A stretch of 64,000 nucleotides of DNA, taken from contig NZ_JANUGV010000002.1 in assembly GCF_024753215.1 (NCBI RefSeq), forward strand, positions 310,001 to 374,000, in the 5' to 3' direction. The notes below the pieces were generated by a model. It was given only the letters and a program-made list of their open reading frames with translations, ran no database searches and was not told the origin of the DNA. Origin of the DNA: Massilia solisilvae (GTDB lineage: Bacteria; Pseudomonadota; Gammaproteobacteria; Burkholderiales; Burkholderiaceae_D). Below, in pieces: positions 44,206 through 52,565 of the stretch. Position 1 is the first letter of the stretch; every line of letters starts with the position of its first letter. The position numbers and the translations under genes were made by a program.

Positions 44206-44984
44206 GCGACGACGACAAGACCTACCTGCCGGCGCTGACCAAGCAGGTGAGCGAGCTGGTGCTCTCCGGCTCGCTGCAGCACGCCGAGGAAGCGCTGTCG
44301 CAAGCGGCCGACGCGCAGGGCGACTACGCGGTTGCCGAAGTGCTCTCGACGCTGCCGCCGCACGTGACCGCCCTGCACCTGGCGGGCTTTGACGGTTCCA
44401 AGACTTCGCTCGCCACGCTGCTGGTGCCGCCCAAGGCATGGGCCGACAGCCTGGCCTACATGGCCGCCACCTGGCCGGACGACATGATCGAGGACGACCC
44501 CGAGCGCATCGCCGAAGGGCTGTTCAACCACGTGCACGGCATCGTGTTCGGCACCGACGACATCGAGCGCCGCCACGAGCTGCTGGCGGAGGCCTCCGCG
44601 ACCGACCATGGCGCCACCGTGTTCGCGATCCTGTGGTCGCTCGCGCCCAGGGAGATCCTCGAGGTGGCGGGCGAAATCATCGCCAAGGGGCCATACACCA
44701 CGGGCCAGACCAGCTCCGACAGCGACATCGTGCCGCTGGCGCTGGAACTGGCCAAGGCCAGCGAAGATGGCTGGGAGCGTTCGCTGATCGAGCTGTTCCC
44801 GGAGTTCCGCCACAGCGCCGACCTGGCCGATGCCGAATTTTCGGACGACCCGGACGAGGAGCCCAAGCACATGCAGCGCACCACGCGCGAGCTGCTGTAC
44901 CGGCTGCGCAAGCAGGTGCCTTCGGTGCGCTCGGCCCCGCGCCGCGGCGCGCGCAAGAGCATGGGCACGGACATCTTCTCGTAA
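44202..44984 (+). CDS. Unknown protein of the J-domain operon
   Basis: A 260-residue soluble, mostly helical protein. N-terminal half: LPALTKQVSELVLSGSLQHAEEALSQAADAQGDYAVAEVLS. The central region has SLAYMAATWPDDMIEDDPERIAEG. The C-terminus is basic (RSAPRRGARKSMGTDIFS). The ATG is preceded by AAGGAGACAAGGA and overlaps the previous stop by four bases, so the two are coupled. No family recognised. Confidence 0.7.
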   Translation: MSDDDKTYLPALTKQVSELVLSGSLQHAEEALSQAADAQGDYAVAEVLSTLPPHVTALHLAGFDGSKTSLATLLVPPKAWADSLAYMAATWPDDMIEDDPERIAEGLFNHVHGIVFGTDDIERRHELLAEASATDHGATVFAILWSLAPREILEVAGEIIAKGPYTTGQTSSDSDIVPLALELAKASEDGWERSLIELFPEFRHSADLADAEFSDDPDEEPKHMQRTTRELLYRLRKQVPSVRSAPRRGARKSMGTDIFS

Positions 44985-45002
44985 CAGGACCGATACCAAC
45001 GC

Positions 45003-45875
45003 ATGCTTCCAGCAATAGTCATTGAAAAGCTGCCGCGCCTGATCCGCGCCATCAAGCTCATGCCGGGCAACGCCGACGAGGAAGAAGCGGCGATCCTGGC
45101 CGAGGAGCTTGCCGGGATCACGGCGATGGTGGCGGAGAAGTTCACCAACGACCGCACCGCCGAGGGCATCCAGCGCGCGCAGCTGCTCACCATCGGCGGC
45201 GTGTCGCTTGGCCTTGAGCATGCAGTGCAGGGCGAGGACGATATGGCCGCGCTCGACTACCTGATCGAGAACGGCGCCGAGCAGGCGTTCCAGGCGGGCT
45301 TCCGGCTGATTCGCGAACTGGCGGCCATGCCCGAGGATACGCTGGTGGGCGAGTACGACAACGACCCGGTGTATTCGCAGCGGCGGCTCAAGGAGCTGTT
45401 CGTGGACATCTGCACCGCCGATCCGGCCGAGACCTGGTCCGGCTATGAGCGCTACCTCGGCCAGCTCAAGCAGCGGCAGCAGGTGCAGGCGATCGTGGAT
45501 GCGGCCCGGTGGCTGCGCCGGCACCACGCCGAAGGGCCGGTCAAGGATCCGGACCTGAACGCGGAAGGCGTGATCGCGCTGGCGATCATCTTTGCAGCTG
45601 AAGGAGGAGGGCGCATCGTCGCCCGCGCGGGGCAGAAGGAGTTCGAGCGCTTCGTTGCGTCGGTACGCAAGCACAAGCCGGATTTCCAGGCCGGCTGGGC
45701 CGAGCTGATGGAGCACATTCCGGCGCCGCACCAGCCGATCATCGCCGAGCGCATCGCCACCTACCGCGAGAACTGCACGGTGCTGCAAAAGCTGTACACC
45801 AGGGCGTCGATCAAACAGCTGTGGACCGAGCTGGAAAACTACGCAGGGTCCGAGATCGAGGCGGATTATCCTTGA
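45003..45875 (+). CDS. Unknown protein, last gene of the J-domain operon
   Basis: A 290-residue soluble protein, alpha-helical throughout: LPRLIRAIKLMPGNADEEEAAILAEELAG, GGVSLGLEHAVQGEDDMAALDYLIENGAEQAF and TWSGYERYLGQLKQRQQ are examples. No signal peptide, membrane helix or catalytic motif seen. It begins 18 bases after the previous stop. A family 2 repeat follows it. Confidence 0.7.
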   Translation: MLPAIVIEKLPRLIRAIKLMPGNADEEEAAILAEELAGITAMVAEKFTNDRTAEGIQRAQLLTIGGVSLGLEHAVQGEDDMAALDYLIENGAEQAFQAGFRLIRELAAMPEDTLVGEYDNDPVYSQRRLKELFVDICTADPAETWSGYERYLGQLKQRQQVQAIVDAARWLRRHHAEGPVKDPDLNAEGVIALAIIFAAEGGGRIVARAGQKEFERFVASVRKHKPDFQAGWAELMEHIPAPHQPIIAERIATYRENCTVLQKLYTRASIKQLWTELENYAGSEIEADYP

Positions 45876-45910
45876 TACCCTCGGGGATAGAGTGCAAGCG
45901 CTGACCTGAA

Positions 45911-45992
45911 GCCGTCGTTCCCGCGCAGGCGGGAACCCATAGAACGCGTGTCAGGACGCTCAGCATGGGTTCCCGCCTGCGCGGGAACGACG
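45911..45992. repeat. Dispersed palindromic repeat, family 2 (near-perfect copy)
   Basis: CCGTCGTTCCCGCGCAGGCG... and its near-exact inverted copy ending ...GCGGGAACGACGG enclose a spacer. This is the best preserved family 2 copy in the window. It sits between the J-domain operon and the MFS gene. Confidence 0.9.
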
Positions 45993-46072
45993 GTTCTTGC
46001 GCTAACACTACTTGCTCCCCTGCAGCCCCGCCCGGTTCAGCGTATCATGTCCTGCTCATTGCCAGGATATTC

Positions 46073-47284
46073 ATGCAGCACTCCCCAATCGTTGCCGACA
46101 CCCCCGATTTCAAGCGCATCAACCGGGCCATGGCCTTCGGCGGGTTCTCCACCTTCGCCCTCCTGTACTGCGTGCAGCCGCTGATGCCGCTGCTGGCCCG
46201 CGACTTTGACCTCACTCCCGCGCAAAGCAGCCTGGTACTGTCGCTGTCCACCGGCACGCTCGCCGTCGCGCTGCTCGCGTCGAGCGTCATCTCGGACCGC
46301 TTCGGCCGCAAGCCCATCATGGCGGCATCCATGCTCAGTGGCGCCGTATTGACGCTGGCGGCCGCCTTCGCCCGGGACTATGCGCAGTTGCTGGCGCTGC
46401 GCGCCTTGCTCGGCCTGCTCATCGCCGGCATGCCCGCCGTGGCGATGGCCTACCTGAGCGAAGAAATCGACGGCAGGTCGCTGGGCCTGGCGATGGGCAC
46501 CTACATCGGCGGCAGTGCTTTCGGCGGCATGCTGGGCCGGGTGATCGCCTCGTTCATCAGCGACTTCTATTCATGGCGCGTCGCGCTGGCGGCGATGGGA
46601 CTGGCTGGGCTGTACGCCGCCTTCGAGTTCTGGCGCAGCCTGCCGGCTTCGCGCAACTTCCGCCCGGGCGCGCGCGGCATGGGCGCCCTGCTTGGCGGCC
46701 TGCGCACGCACCTGTTCGACGCCGGGCTGCCGCTGCTGTTCTCGCTCGCGTTCCTGCTGATGGGTGCGATGGTCAGCATGTACAACTACATCGGCTACCG
46801 CCTGCTGGCGCCGCCGTTTTCGATGCGCCAAAGTGCGGTGGGCGCGCTGTCGGTCCTGTACCTGCTCGGCATCTTCTCGTCGGTGTGGGCAGGGCGGCTG
46901 GCGGACCGGCTCGGGCGCCGCAACGTGCTGTGGATGGTGATGTCGGTGATGCTCGCCGGCCTGCTGCTGACGCTGTTCGACAACCTGTGGATGATCGTGG
47001 CTGGCATGGGCCTGTTCACCTTCGGCTTTTTCGCGTCGCACTCGGTGGCGAGCAGCTGGGTTGGCCGGCGCGCGCAGGCGCCGCAGGCGCTGGCCTCGGC
47101 AATATACCTGTTCCTGTACTACCTTGGTTCCAGCGTGGTAGGCTGGATCTCGGGCTATCTGTGGTCGCATGGCGGCTGGCCCGGCGTGGTCGCGCTGCTG
47201 TCGGCCGTGCTCGTGGTGGCCCTGCTGCTTGCGCTGCGGCTGCGCAGCGTGCCGCCACTGAATCCACAAGAGGCCCGGCCGTAG
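46073..47284 (+). CDS. MFS transporter (YnfM-like)
   Basis: A 403-residue transporter with 12 hydrophobic helices. The N-terminal pattern FSTFALLYCVQPLMPLLARDF is typical of the YnfM-type MFS group, and the loop 2-3 motif is SDRFGRKPIM. A second conserved loop is AGRLADRLGRRNVL. The substrate is unknown. The ATG is preceded by CAGGA. The TAG stop is the first triplet of a family 1 repeat. Confidence 0.88.
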   Translation: MQHSPIVADTPDFKRINRAMAFGGFSTFALLYCVQPLMPLLARDFDLTPAQSSLVLSLSTGTLAVALLASSVISDRFGRKPIMAASMLSGAVLTLAAAFARDYAQLLALRALLGLLIAGMPAVAMAYLSEEIDGRSLGLAMGTYIGGSAFGGMLGRVIASFISDFYSWRVALAAMGLAGLYAAFEFWRSLPASRNFRPGARGMGALLGGLRTHLFDAGLPLLFSLAFLLMGAMVSMYNYIGYRLLAPPFSMRQSAVGALSVLYLLGIFSSVWAGRLADRLGRRNVLWMVMSVMLAGLLLTLFDNLWMIVAGMGLFTFGFFASHSVASSWVGRRAQAPQALASAIYLFLYYLGSSVVGWISGYLWSHGGWPGVVALLSAVLVVALLLALRLRSVPPLNPQEARP

Positions 47285-47378
47285 GGTGGGCGGGTCTCCC
47301 GCCCACGCGTTCAACAAACGCCCGCGTGGCTCGGCCGCGTCTGTTGAACGGGTGGGCAGGAAACCTGCCCACCCTACG
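47281..47378. repeat. Dispersed palindromic repeat, family 1
   Basis: A full double unit. Its first bases, GTAGGG, supply the stop of the MFS gene (47282-47284). Confidence 0.92.
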
Positions 47379-47437
47379 ATTGCAACTTTGGCCGCGTCGG
47401 CGGATCAAACTTTATCCAACAGACCATGGAGGCAAGC

Positions 47438-47764
47438 ATGTTGCAACAAGCCGAAATCCAGCAGCGGTTCAGTCACCTGCAGCAAACCATCGTCGAGGCC
47501 GAGAAAGCATGCAAGGATTCGACGGACACGCCGAACGAGGTGAGGGACTGCATTTCCAAACTGGCGCGCGAGTCCAAGCAGGCGGAAGGCGTGATCCAGT
47601 CAAACGACCAGCAGCGCATCACCGAGTGCGTGGACAGCCTGGAAGCGATGGGCGACGAGGTCAAGCGCCTGTCGCGCAGCTCGTCGCACATGCCGGCCCA
47701 CCTCGAAGCGGTGGTCACGCGCGTGCACAGCGAGCTGTCCGACTTCAAGCATAAACTGCACTGA
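47438..47764 (+). CDS. Small coiled-coil protein
   Basis: A 108-residue, largely helical protein, MLQQAEIQQRFSHLQQTIVEAEKACKD..., with heptad-like hydrophobics and two Cys. It is rich in Gln, Glu and Ser and has no signal peptide or membrane helix. The inner ATG at 47438 is chosen because GGAGG lies five bases before it; the ATG at 47426 overlaps that site. The function is unknown. Confidence 0.65.
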   Translation: MLQQAEIQQRFSHLQQTIVEAEKACKDSTDTPNEVRDCISKLARESKQAEGVIQSNDQQRITECVDSLEAMGDEVKRLSRSSSHMPAHLEAVVTRVHSELSDFKHKLH

Positions 47765-47765
47765 G

Positions 47766-47792
47766 CTGTCGTCCCGGCGCGCGCCGGGATCG
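47766..47792. repeat. Family 2 repeat, half copy
   Basis: GTCGTCCCGGCGCGCGCCGGGATC, one arm only, between the coiled-coil gene and the CoA-transferase gene. Confidence 0.6.
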
Positions 47793-49037
47793 TCAGACGA
47801 CGCCCTTGGCGCGCAGCGCGTCGATTTGCGCGGCGTCCTTGCCCAGCACCTCGCGCAGCACTTCGTCCGTGTGCTGGCCGAGCATCGGCGGCGCCTTGTC
47901 GCTGGTTGCGGGCGTGGCCGACATCTTCATCGGGCTGCGCACCAGCTTGACCTTGCCGGCGGCCGGGTGGGGCAGTTCGATCGCCACCCCGCGCGCCTGC
48001 ACCTGCGGGTTGGCGAACACCTCGCCCACGTCGTTGATCGGCCCGCACGGCACGCCCACCGCCTCCAGCATCTCGATCCATTCGTCACGCCGGCGCGAGC
48101 GTACCATCTCGGCCAACATCGGCACCAGCTCGTCGCGGTTCTGCACGCGCAAGGGGTTGGTGGCAAAGCGCGGGTCGCGCGCCAGCTCGGGCCGCCCGCC
48201 CGCCTCGACGAATTTCTGGTACTGGCCGTCGTTGCCGGTCGCGACGATGATGTGGCCGTCTGCACAGGCGAAGGTCTGGTACGGGACGATGTTGGGGTGC
48301 GCATTGCCCCAGCGCTTGGGCGGCTTGCCGCTGTTGAGGTAGTTGCTGCCCACGTTGGCCAGCATCGCCACCTGCGTGTCGAGCAGCGCCATGTCGATGT
48401 GCTGGCCCTCGCCGCTGCGGTCGCGGTGGGTGAGGGCGGCCAGCACCGCAATGGTCGCGTACATGCCGGTCATGAGGTCGGTGAGCGCCACGCCCACCTT
48501 TTGCGGGCCGCCGCCCGGCAGGTCGTCGCGCTCGCCGGTCACGGACATCAATCCGCCCATGCCCTGGATGAGGAAGTCATACCCCGCGCGGTGCGCGTAC
48601 GGCCCGTCCTGTCCGAAGCCGGTGATCGAGCAGTACACCAGGTCGGGCTTGATGGCCTTGAGCGACGCGTAATCGAGCCCGTAGCGCTTCAGGTGTCCGA
48701 CCTTGAAATTCTCGAGCACGACGTCGCAATGGCGCGCCAGCTCGCGCACCAGTGCCTGCCCCTCGGCCGAGGCGATGTCCACCGTGACCGAACGCTTGCC
48801 GCGGTTGGCGGACAAGTAGTATGCCGCCTCGCTGGTGTCGCGGCCCTCGGCATCCCTGGCGTACGGCGGGCCCCACGCGCGCGTGTCGTCGCCGCTGCCG
48901 GGACGCTCGATCTTGATCACGTCCGCGCCGAGGTCGGCCAGGTTTTGCGAGCACCAGGGCCCGGCCAGCACGCGCGACAGGTCGAGCACGCGAATATGGC
49001 CCAGTGCCTTGGGCGAAGTGGAAGCAGGATTGGTCAT
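47793..49037 (-). CDS. CaiB/BaiF family CoA-transferase (formyl-CoA-transferase-like)
   Basis: A 414-residue class III CoA-transferase. Key segments are VLDLSRVLAGPWCSQNLADLGADVIKIERP, then GDDTRAWGPP, LSANRGKRSVTVD, DVVLENFKVGHLKRYGLDY and ITGFGQDGPYAHRAGYDFLIQGMGGLMSVTG. The catalytic Asp is in MALLDTQVAML. It transfers CoA between carboxylic acids. The substrate pair cannot be read from sequence. Confidence 0.92.
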   Translation of the reverse strand: MTNPASTSPKALGHIRVLDLSRVLAGPWCSQNLADLGADVIKIERPGSGDDTRAWGPPYARDAEGRDTSEAAYYLSANRGKRSVTVDIASAEGQALVRELARHCDVVLENFKVGHLKRYGLDYASLKAIKPDLVYCSITGFGQDGPYAHRAGYDFLIQGMGGLMSVTGERDDLPGGGPQKVGVALTDLMTGMYATIAVLAALTHRDRSGEGQHIDMALLDTQVAMLANVGSNYLNSGKPPKRWGNAHPNIVPYQTFACADGHIIVATGNDGQYQKFVEAGGRPELARDPRFATNPLRVQNRDELVPMLAEMVRSRRRDEWIEMLEAVGVPCGPINDVGEVFANPQVQARGVAIELPHPAAGKVKLVRSPMKMSATPATSDKAPPMLGQHTDEVLREVLGKDAAQIDALRAKGVV

Positions 49038-49073
49038 GGTCGTCGTTGCCGCAGTATCGAAAACTGCGGGCGA

Positions 49074-49433
49074 TTATAGCTGGCCGCGCTCGACGATTCT
49101 CACGTTTCGCGCAAGCGGTTGCAGGACCTGGTCGATGACCTGGAGCGCGCGCTCGGGCTGCGCCTGGCCGCACATGAAGATGTCGACGGCGGCAAAGCGG
49201 CTCTCGGGCCAGGTGTGGATGGAGATGTGCGATTCGGCCAGCAGCAGCACGCCGGTCACGCCCATGCCTTCGCCGAAGGTGTGGAAGTGGCCGTGCAGGA
49301 CGCGTGCGCCGGCCGCCAGCGCAGCCGCGCGCAGCAGGTCGTCGATCCGGCTTGGGTCCTGCAGCAGTGCCGTCTCGATGCCTTGCAGGTCAGCCAGCAG
49401 GTGCTGTCCGGCCGGACGAAAGTCGCGGTTCAC
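49074..49433 (-). CDS. speD: S-adenosylmethionine decarboxylase proenzyme
   Basis: A 119-residue bacterial SpeD (class 1B). The self-cleavage site is ESHISIHTWPE with the pyruvoyl-forming Ser68, and His73 and Cys88 (IFMCG) complete the active set. It makes decarboxylated SAM, the aminopropyl donor for spermidine synthase. The GTG start at 49431-49433 overlaps the stop of the 55-residue peptide gene (GTGA), so it is coupled to that operon. The longer open frame upstream is antisense or out-of-frame coding of neighbours. Confidence 0.9.
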   Translation of the reverse strand: MNRDFRPAGQHLLADLQGIETALLQDPSRIDDLLRAAALAAGARVLHGHFHTFGEGMGVTGVLLLAESHISIHTWPESRFAAVDIFMCGQAQPERALQVIDQVLQPLARNVRIVERGQL

Positions 49434-49597
49434 TTGTGGCCACCGCCGCCGGACCAGCCGCCGCTGTAGCCGCCGCGCGAATGCGAGCTCCAGTTGCTGC
49501 CTCCGCCACCCGAGGATGCGCTGACCAGGTTGGTCCAGCTCATGATGGTGGAGAACGCGGTGACCACGATTGCATAGACGAAGAAGCTTCTTTTCAT
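49430..49597 (-). CDS. 55-residue exported Gly-rich peptide
   Basis: MKRSFFVYAIVVTAFSTIMS is a signal or membrane-anchor helix, followed by WTNLVSASSGGGGSNWSS, then HSRGGYSGGWSGGGGHK. It starts 6 bases after the stop of the DUF4178 gene and its stop overlaps the speD start. This position inside a coupled operon supports it as a real gene. It is too short for ordinary gene prediction. Role unknown. Confidence 0.7.
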   Translation of the reverse strand: MKRSFFVYAIVVTAFSTIMSWTNLVSASSGGGGSNWSSHSRGGYSGGWSGGGGHK

Positions 49598-49603
49598 ATC
49601 CTG

Positions 49604-51055
49604 TTAATCGTCGCCTGTGATAAAGCCGGGTGGGATGAGCAATGCAACGATCCCGAGCAGCACCCACCCGATCGTGCCGGAGAAATTGAAGATCAGCGGG
49701 ATCGCGTTCGCCGCAAGCAGCCACCAGATGAAGGCATGCGCCACCGTCTTGTGCGACCGCGCGGGCTTGGGCGCTTGCGCGGCCAGCCCTGGCGCCGCGT
49801 TGCCGAACCAGGTGCGGATCTGGTCGAACGCCACCGGGGTCGATTGCGACCAGGTGAGCTCCTCGTCCGTGCGCTCGGCCGCCAGGCGGTTCGCGCCCCG
49901 CTCGTATTCGACGACGCGCACGAGGTCGCCCTTGGCAACGCGCCAGTTGAACGCGCCCGCCGCATAGTCCACGCGCGCGGTGTAGGCGTACTTGCGGCTG
50001 AATTCCACCTTGTCGCAGACGACCTCGCCGGCATCGAAGCGGCCCGGCTCAGGCCAGGTGTCCATCACCTTGGCACGCGACCAGCCCTCGTCGGTTTCAA
50101 CCAGCCAGAAAAACGATGCGTTGGTGCTGTACAGCAGATACTCCGTCCAGCTGCTCGATTCGTCATCGCTGCGCCGCATCGCACCGATGACCTGGTACGG
50201 GTAACCATGGATCGTCGCCTTGGCGCCAAGCGGCAGCGTGAAACGCACGCGTTCGAGCTGCTCTCCCTTGGCCAGCACCTGCACCTGCGGGCTGGCGGCG
50301 TCCAGCTGCGCATGGCAGCTCTGGCACACCACGCTCGCGGTCACGCCCGGCAGGTAGCCGATCGCGGTGCCGCACGAGGGGCACTCCAGCGTTTCCACCC
50401 GGCCGCGGTACTTGCCCGCGCTGGCCTTGATCTGTTCATCGTCGCGCAGCAGCTGGCACTGCAGCTGCTCGAGCGTGACGGCGCTGCCCGCATACACCAC
50501 TGGCTGCTCGCCGTCCGAATAATCCAGCGTGACAAACTGCGCGCCGCTGCGAAAGTCCGCCACGCGGGCCTGCCAGCCTTCGCCTACCTTGAACGGCAGC
50601 TCGCCCTGGCCGCCGATGCATTGCGCCACGCGCTTTTCGGATGCGACGAAGCGGCCCATGCCCAGCGTGTATTCGCGACCGGGGCGGACGTCGTGGAATT
50701 CCGGAGACGCGGCGCCGGCCTCGCGCTCGGTGGTAATCACGTACAGGCCCGACGAATCGCCCAGCCAGCCAGTGGCGCCGTCGCCGAACATGAGGAACCA
50801 TTCGTTCCACATTCCGGCGGCGTAGCGAAGCTGGATGCGGCCGACCACGGTGAAGTCGCGCCGCCCGAACACGCCGGTGGTGCCGATCTGGATGCGCGAG
50901 TAGTCCTCCAGCACCTGCGACATCTTGCCCTGGCTGGCGACCGCATCGCCCTCCTTGACGACCACCGCGCGGCAGTAGTCGCACACGGCCATGACGGAAG
51001 CGTGCGACTTGAATTCGACCGGCGCGCCGCAGCTGGGACAGGAGACGTTCTGCAA
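49604..51055 (-). CDS. DUF4178 protein with two zinc ribbons and a C-terminal membrane segment
   Basis: A 483-residue protein. The N-terminus has a zinc ribbon (C6, C9, C25, C28: VSCPSCG...AVCDYC), then a DUF4178 domain (TVVGRIQLRY...WNEWFLMFGDG). A second ribbon (LECPSCGTAIGY...CQSCH) and a second DUF4178 copy (YQVIGAMRR...WTEYLLYS) follow. The last 40 residues form membrane helices. DUF4178 is of unknown function. The gene lies 7 bases after the SPFH gene. Confidence 0.88.
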   Translation of the reverse strand: MQNVSCPSCGAPVEFKSHASVMAVCDYCRAVVVKEGDAVASQGKMSQVLEDYSRIQIGTTGVFGRRDFTVVGRIQLRYAAGMWNEWFLMFGDGATGWLGDSSGLYVITTEREAGAASPEFHDVRPGREYTLGMGRFVASEKRVAQCIGGQGELPFKVGEGWQARVADFRSGAQFVTLDYSDGEQPVVYAGSAVTLEQLQCQLLRDDEQIKASAGKYRGRVETLECPSCGTAIGYLPGVTASVVCQSCHAQLDAASPQVQVLAKGEQLERVRFTLPLGAKATIHGYPYQVIGAMRRSDDESSSWTEYLLYSTNASFFWLVETDEGWSRAKVMDTWPEPGRFDAGEVVCDKVEFSRKYAYTARVDYAAGAFNWRVAKGDLVRVVEYERGANRLAAERTDEELTWSQSTPVAFDQIRTWFGNAAPGLAAQAPKPARSHKTVAHAFIWWLLAANAIPLIFNFSGTIGWVLLGIVALLIPPGFITGDD

Positions 51056-51062
51056 GGCGCGC

Positions 51063-52088
51063 TTACCCGATCAGCTTCTTGAGCAGTTCGGCCTTGGTGC
51101 TGTCGTAGTCGGCGGCGGTGATCAGTCCCTTGTCCAGCAAGCCTTTCAGCTTGGCCAACCGATCCTCGATCGATTCGGCGGCCGCGGGCACGCTGGCCGG
51201 CTGCGGCTGGGCGAACGCGCCGGACAGTCCCTGCGCCATCATCTGGCCCACCGCCATGCCTGCGCCCACGCCGGCGCCGATGCCGGCCAGACCGCCCTCG
51301 TTCTGCGCCGCGAGCGGAATGCTGCTGGCTACCTGGAATTGCGTGAAGCCGCCCATCTTGTCCGCCGACAGGCCGCCCTTCATGCCGGCCGAGATGCGTT
51401 CGTCCAGCGCCGACTGCAGCTCTTCCGGCAGGCTCACGCTCTGCACGTTGAATTCGTCAAGGCCGATGCCGTAGCGCTCGAACGCGCTGGCCAGGTCGCC
51501 GCGCACCTGCTGCGCCATCAGCGCCTGATTGGCCGCCATGTCCAGGAACGGGATTTGCGACGCGCCCAGCGAGTTGGCCATGGTCGCCATCAGGATGCCG
51601 CGCAGCTGCTCTTCGGCCTGGTCGCGCGTGTACGCCTCGCGCGTGCCGCTGATCTCGGTGAAGAACTTGCGTGGATCGGCGATGCGGTACGAATACATGC
51701 CGAAGGCGCGCACGCGGATCATGTCGAAATCCTTGTCGCGGATCGTGATCGGCTGCGGCGTGCCCCACTTGCGGCCGGTCTGCACGCGGGTGCTGAAGAA
51801 GTACACGTCCGACTTGAACGGCGACTCGAACAGCTTGTCCCAGTTCTGCAGGTTGGTCAGCACCGGCAGCGTTTGGGTGGTGAGCTTGTAGGTGCCGGGG
51901 CCGAACACGTCGGCGAACTTACCCTCGTTGACGAACACCGCGATTTGCGACTCGCGCACGTTGAGCACCGCGCCATTCTGGATCTCGAAGTCCTGCATCG
52001 GGTAGCGCCACGCCAGCACGCCATCCGTGTCCTCGTTCCACTGGATGACGTCGATGAACTGCTTCTTGATGAAAGAGCCTAGGGACAT
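51063..52088 (-). CDS. SPFH-domain protein with C-terminal SHOCT domain (YdjI/virion-core-like)
   Basis: A 341-residue protein of the bacterial SPFH group related to poxvirus virion-core-like proteins: FIDVIQWNEDTDGVLAWRYPMQD at the start, then QIAVFVNEGKFADVFGPGTYKLTTQT. A long SPFH core with ERYGIGLDEFNVQSVSLPEELQ follows. A Gly/Ala-rich linker leads to a SHOCT domain (DRLAKLKGLLDKGLITAADYDSTKAELL). It should assemble at the membrane as a scaffold. Confidence 0.9.
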   Translation of the reverse strand: MSLGSFIKKQFIDVIQWNEDTDGVLAWRYPMQDFEIQNGAVLNVRESQIAVFVNEGKFADVFGPGTYKLTTQTLPVLTNLQNWDKLFESPFKSDVYFFSTRVQTGRKWGTPQPITIRDKDFDMIRVRAFGMYSYRIADPRKFFTEISGTREAYTRDQAEEQLRGILMATMANSLGASQIPFLDMAANQALMAQQVRGDLASAFERYGIGLDEFNVQSVSLPEELQSALDERISAGMKGGLSADKMGGFTQFQVASSIPLAAQNEGGLAGIGAGVGAGMAVGQMMAQGLSGAFAQPQPASVPAAAESIEDRLAKLKGLLDKGLITAADYDSTKAELLKKLIG

Positions 52089-52118
52089 GATGGTTCTCCG
52101 TGAAAGGGTGTTGTTGGG

Positions 52119-52505
52119 TCAGGATATGCAGCCCGCATTGACCAGGCCGATCGACAGCGAGATCGCGCCAAGCAGGCCGCCGAACGCGCAGTTGTTTGCT
52201 TCGATCTGGTCCTTGGACATGCGCAGCAACCGGGTGGTGACCGCGAACACCAGCACCTGCACCAGCATGGCGCCCAGCGCCCAGCCGGTGAACTGATAGT
52301 AGTCGCTCGTGTGCACCAGCGCCGAGGCAATGGTGGCGGAAAAGCCGATCAGGGTGCCGCCCAGCGACAGGGCCGCGGCGCCGTTCCCCTGGCGCACCAG
52401 CAGCACTTCGTCGAACGGCGTGATCCGTACGTACACCACAAAAAAGGCCAAAACCAGCGCGGCAGCCGTCGAAAGATGCAGCAGATAGTTTAGGATGGCG
52501 GGCAC
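52119..52505 (-). CDS. DUF350 membrane protein
   Basis: A 128-residue membrane protein with about four hydrophobic segments: LLHLSTAAALVLAFFVVYV, a glycine-rich helix GGTLIGFSATIASALVH, GWALGAMLVQVLVFAVTTRLL and a last GGLLGAISLSIGLVNAG. This is the DUF350 (YjfL-like) fold. The start is a GTG preceded by TTTGGAG. It is the first gene of the minus arm and is divergent from the spermidine-synthase-like gene across only 60 bases. Confidence 0.85.
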   Translation of the reverse strand: MPAILNYLLHLSTAAALVLAFFVVYVRITPFDEVLLVRQGNGAAALSLGGTLIGFSATIASALVHTSDYYQFTGWALGAMLVQVLVFAVTTRLLRMSKDQIEANNCAFGGLLGAISLSIGLVNAGCIS

Positions 52506-52565
52506 GGCATTCTCCAAAGAAATAGTCAGAATGACAGCACCGCATCTTAGAACAAAAGAACATTG
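52506..52565. promoter_or_regulatory. Divergent promoter region of the polyamine/SPFH locus
   Basis: Sixty bases separate the divergent starts. Both arms must be transcribed from here or from within each other's 5' ends. I could not choose a convincing -35/-10 pair in either direction. Confidence 0.4.
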
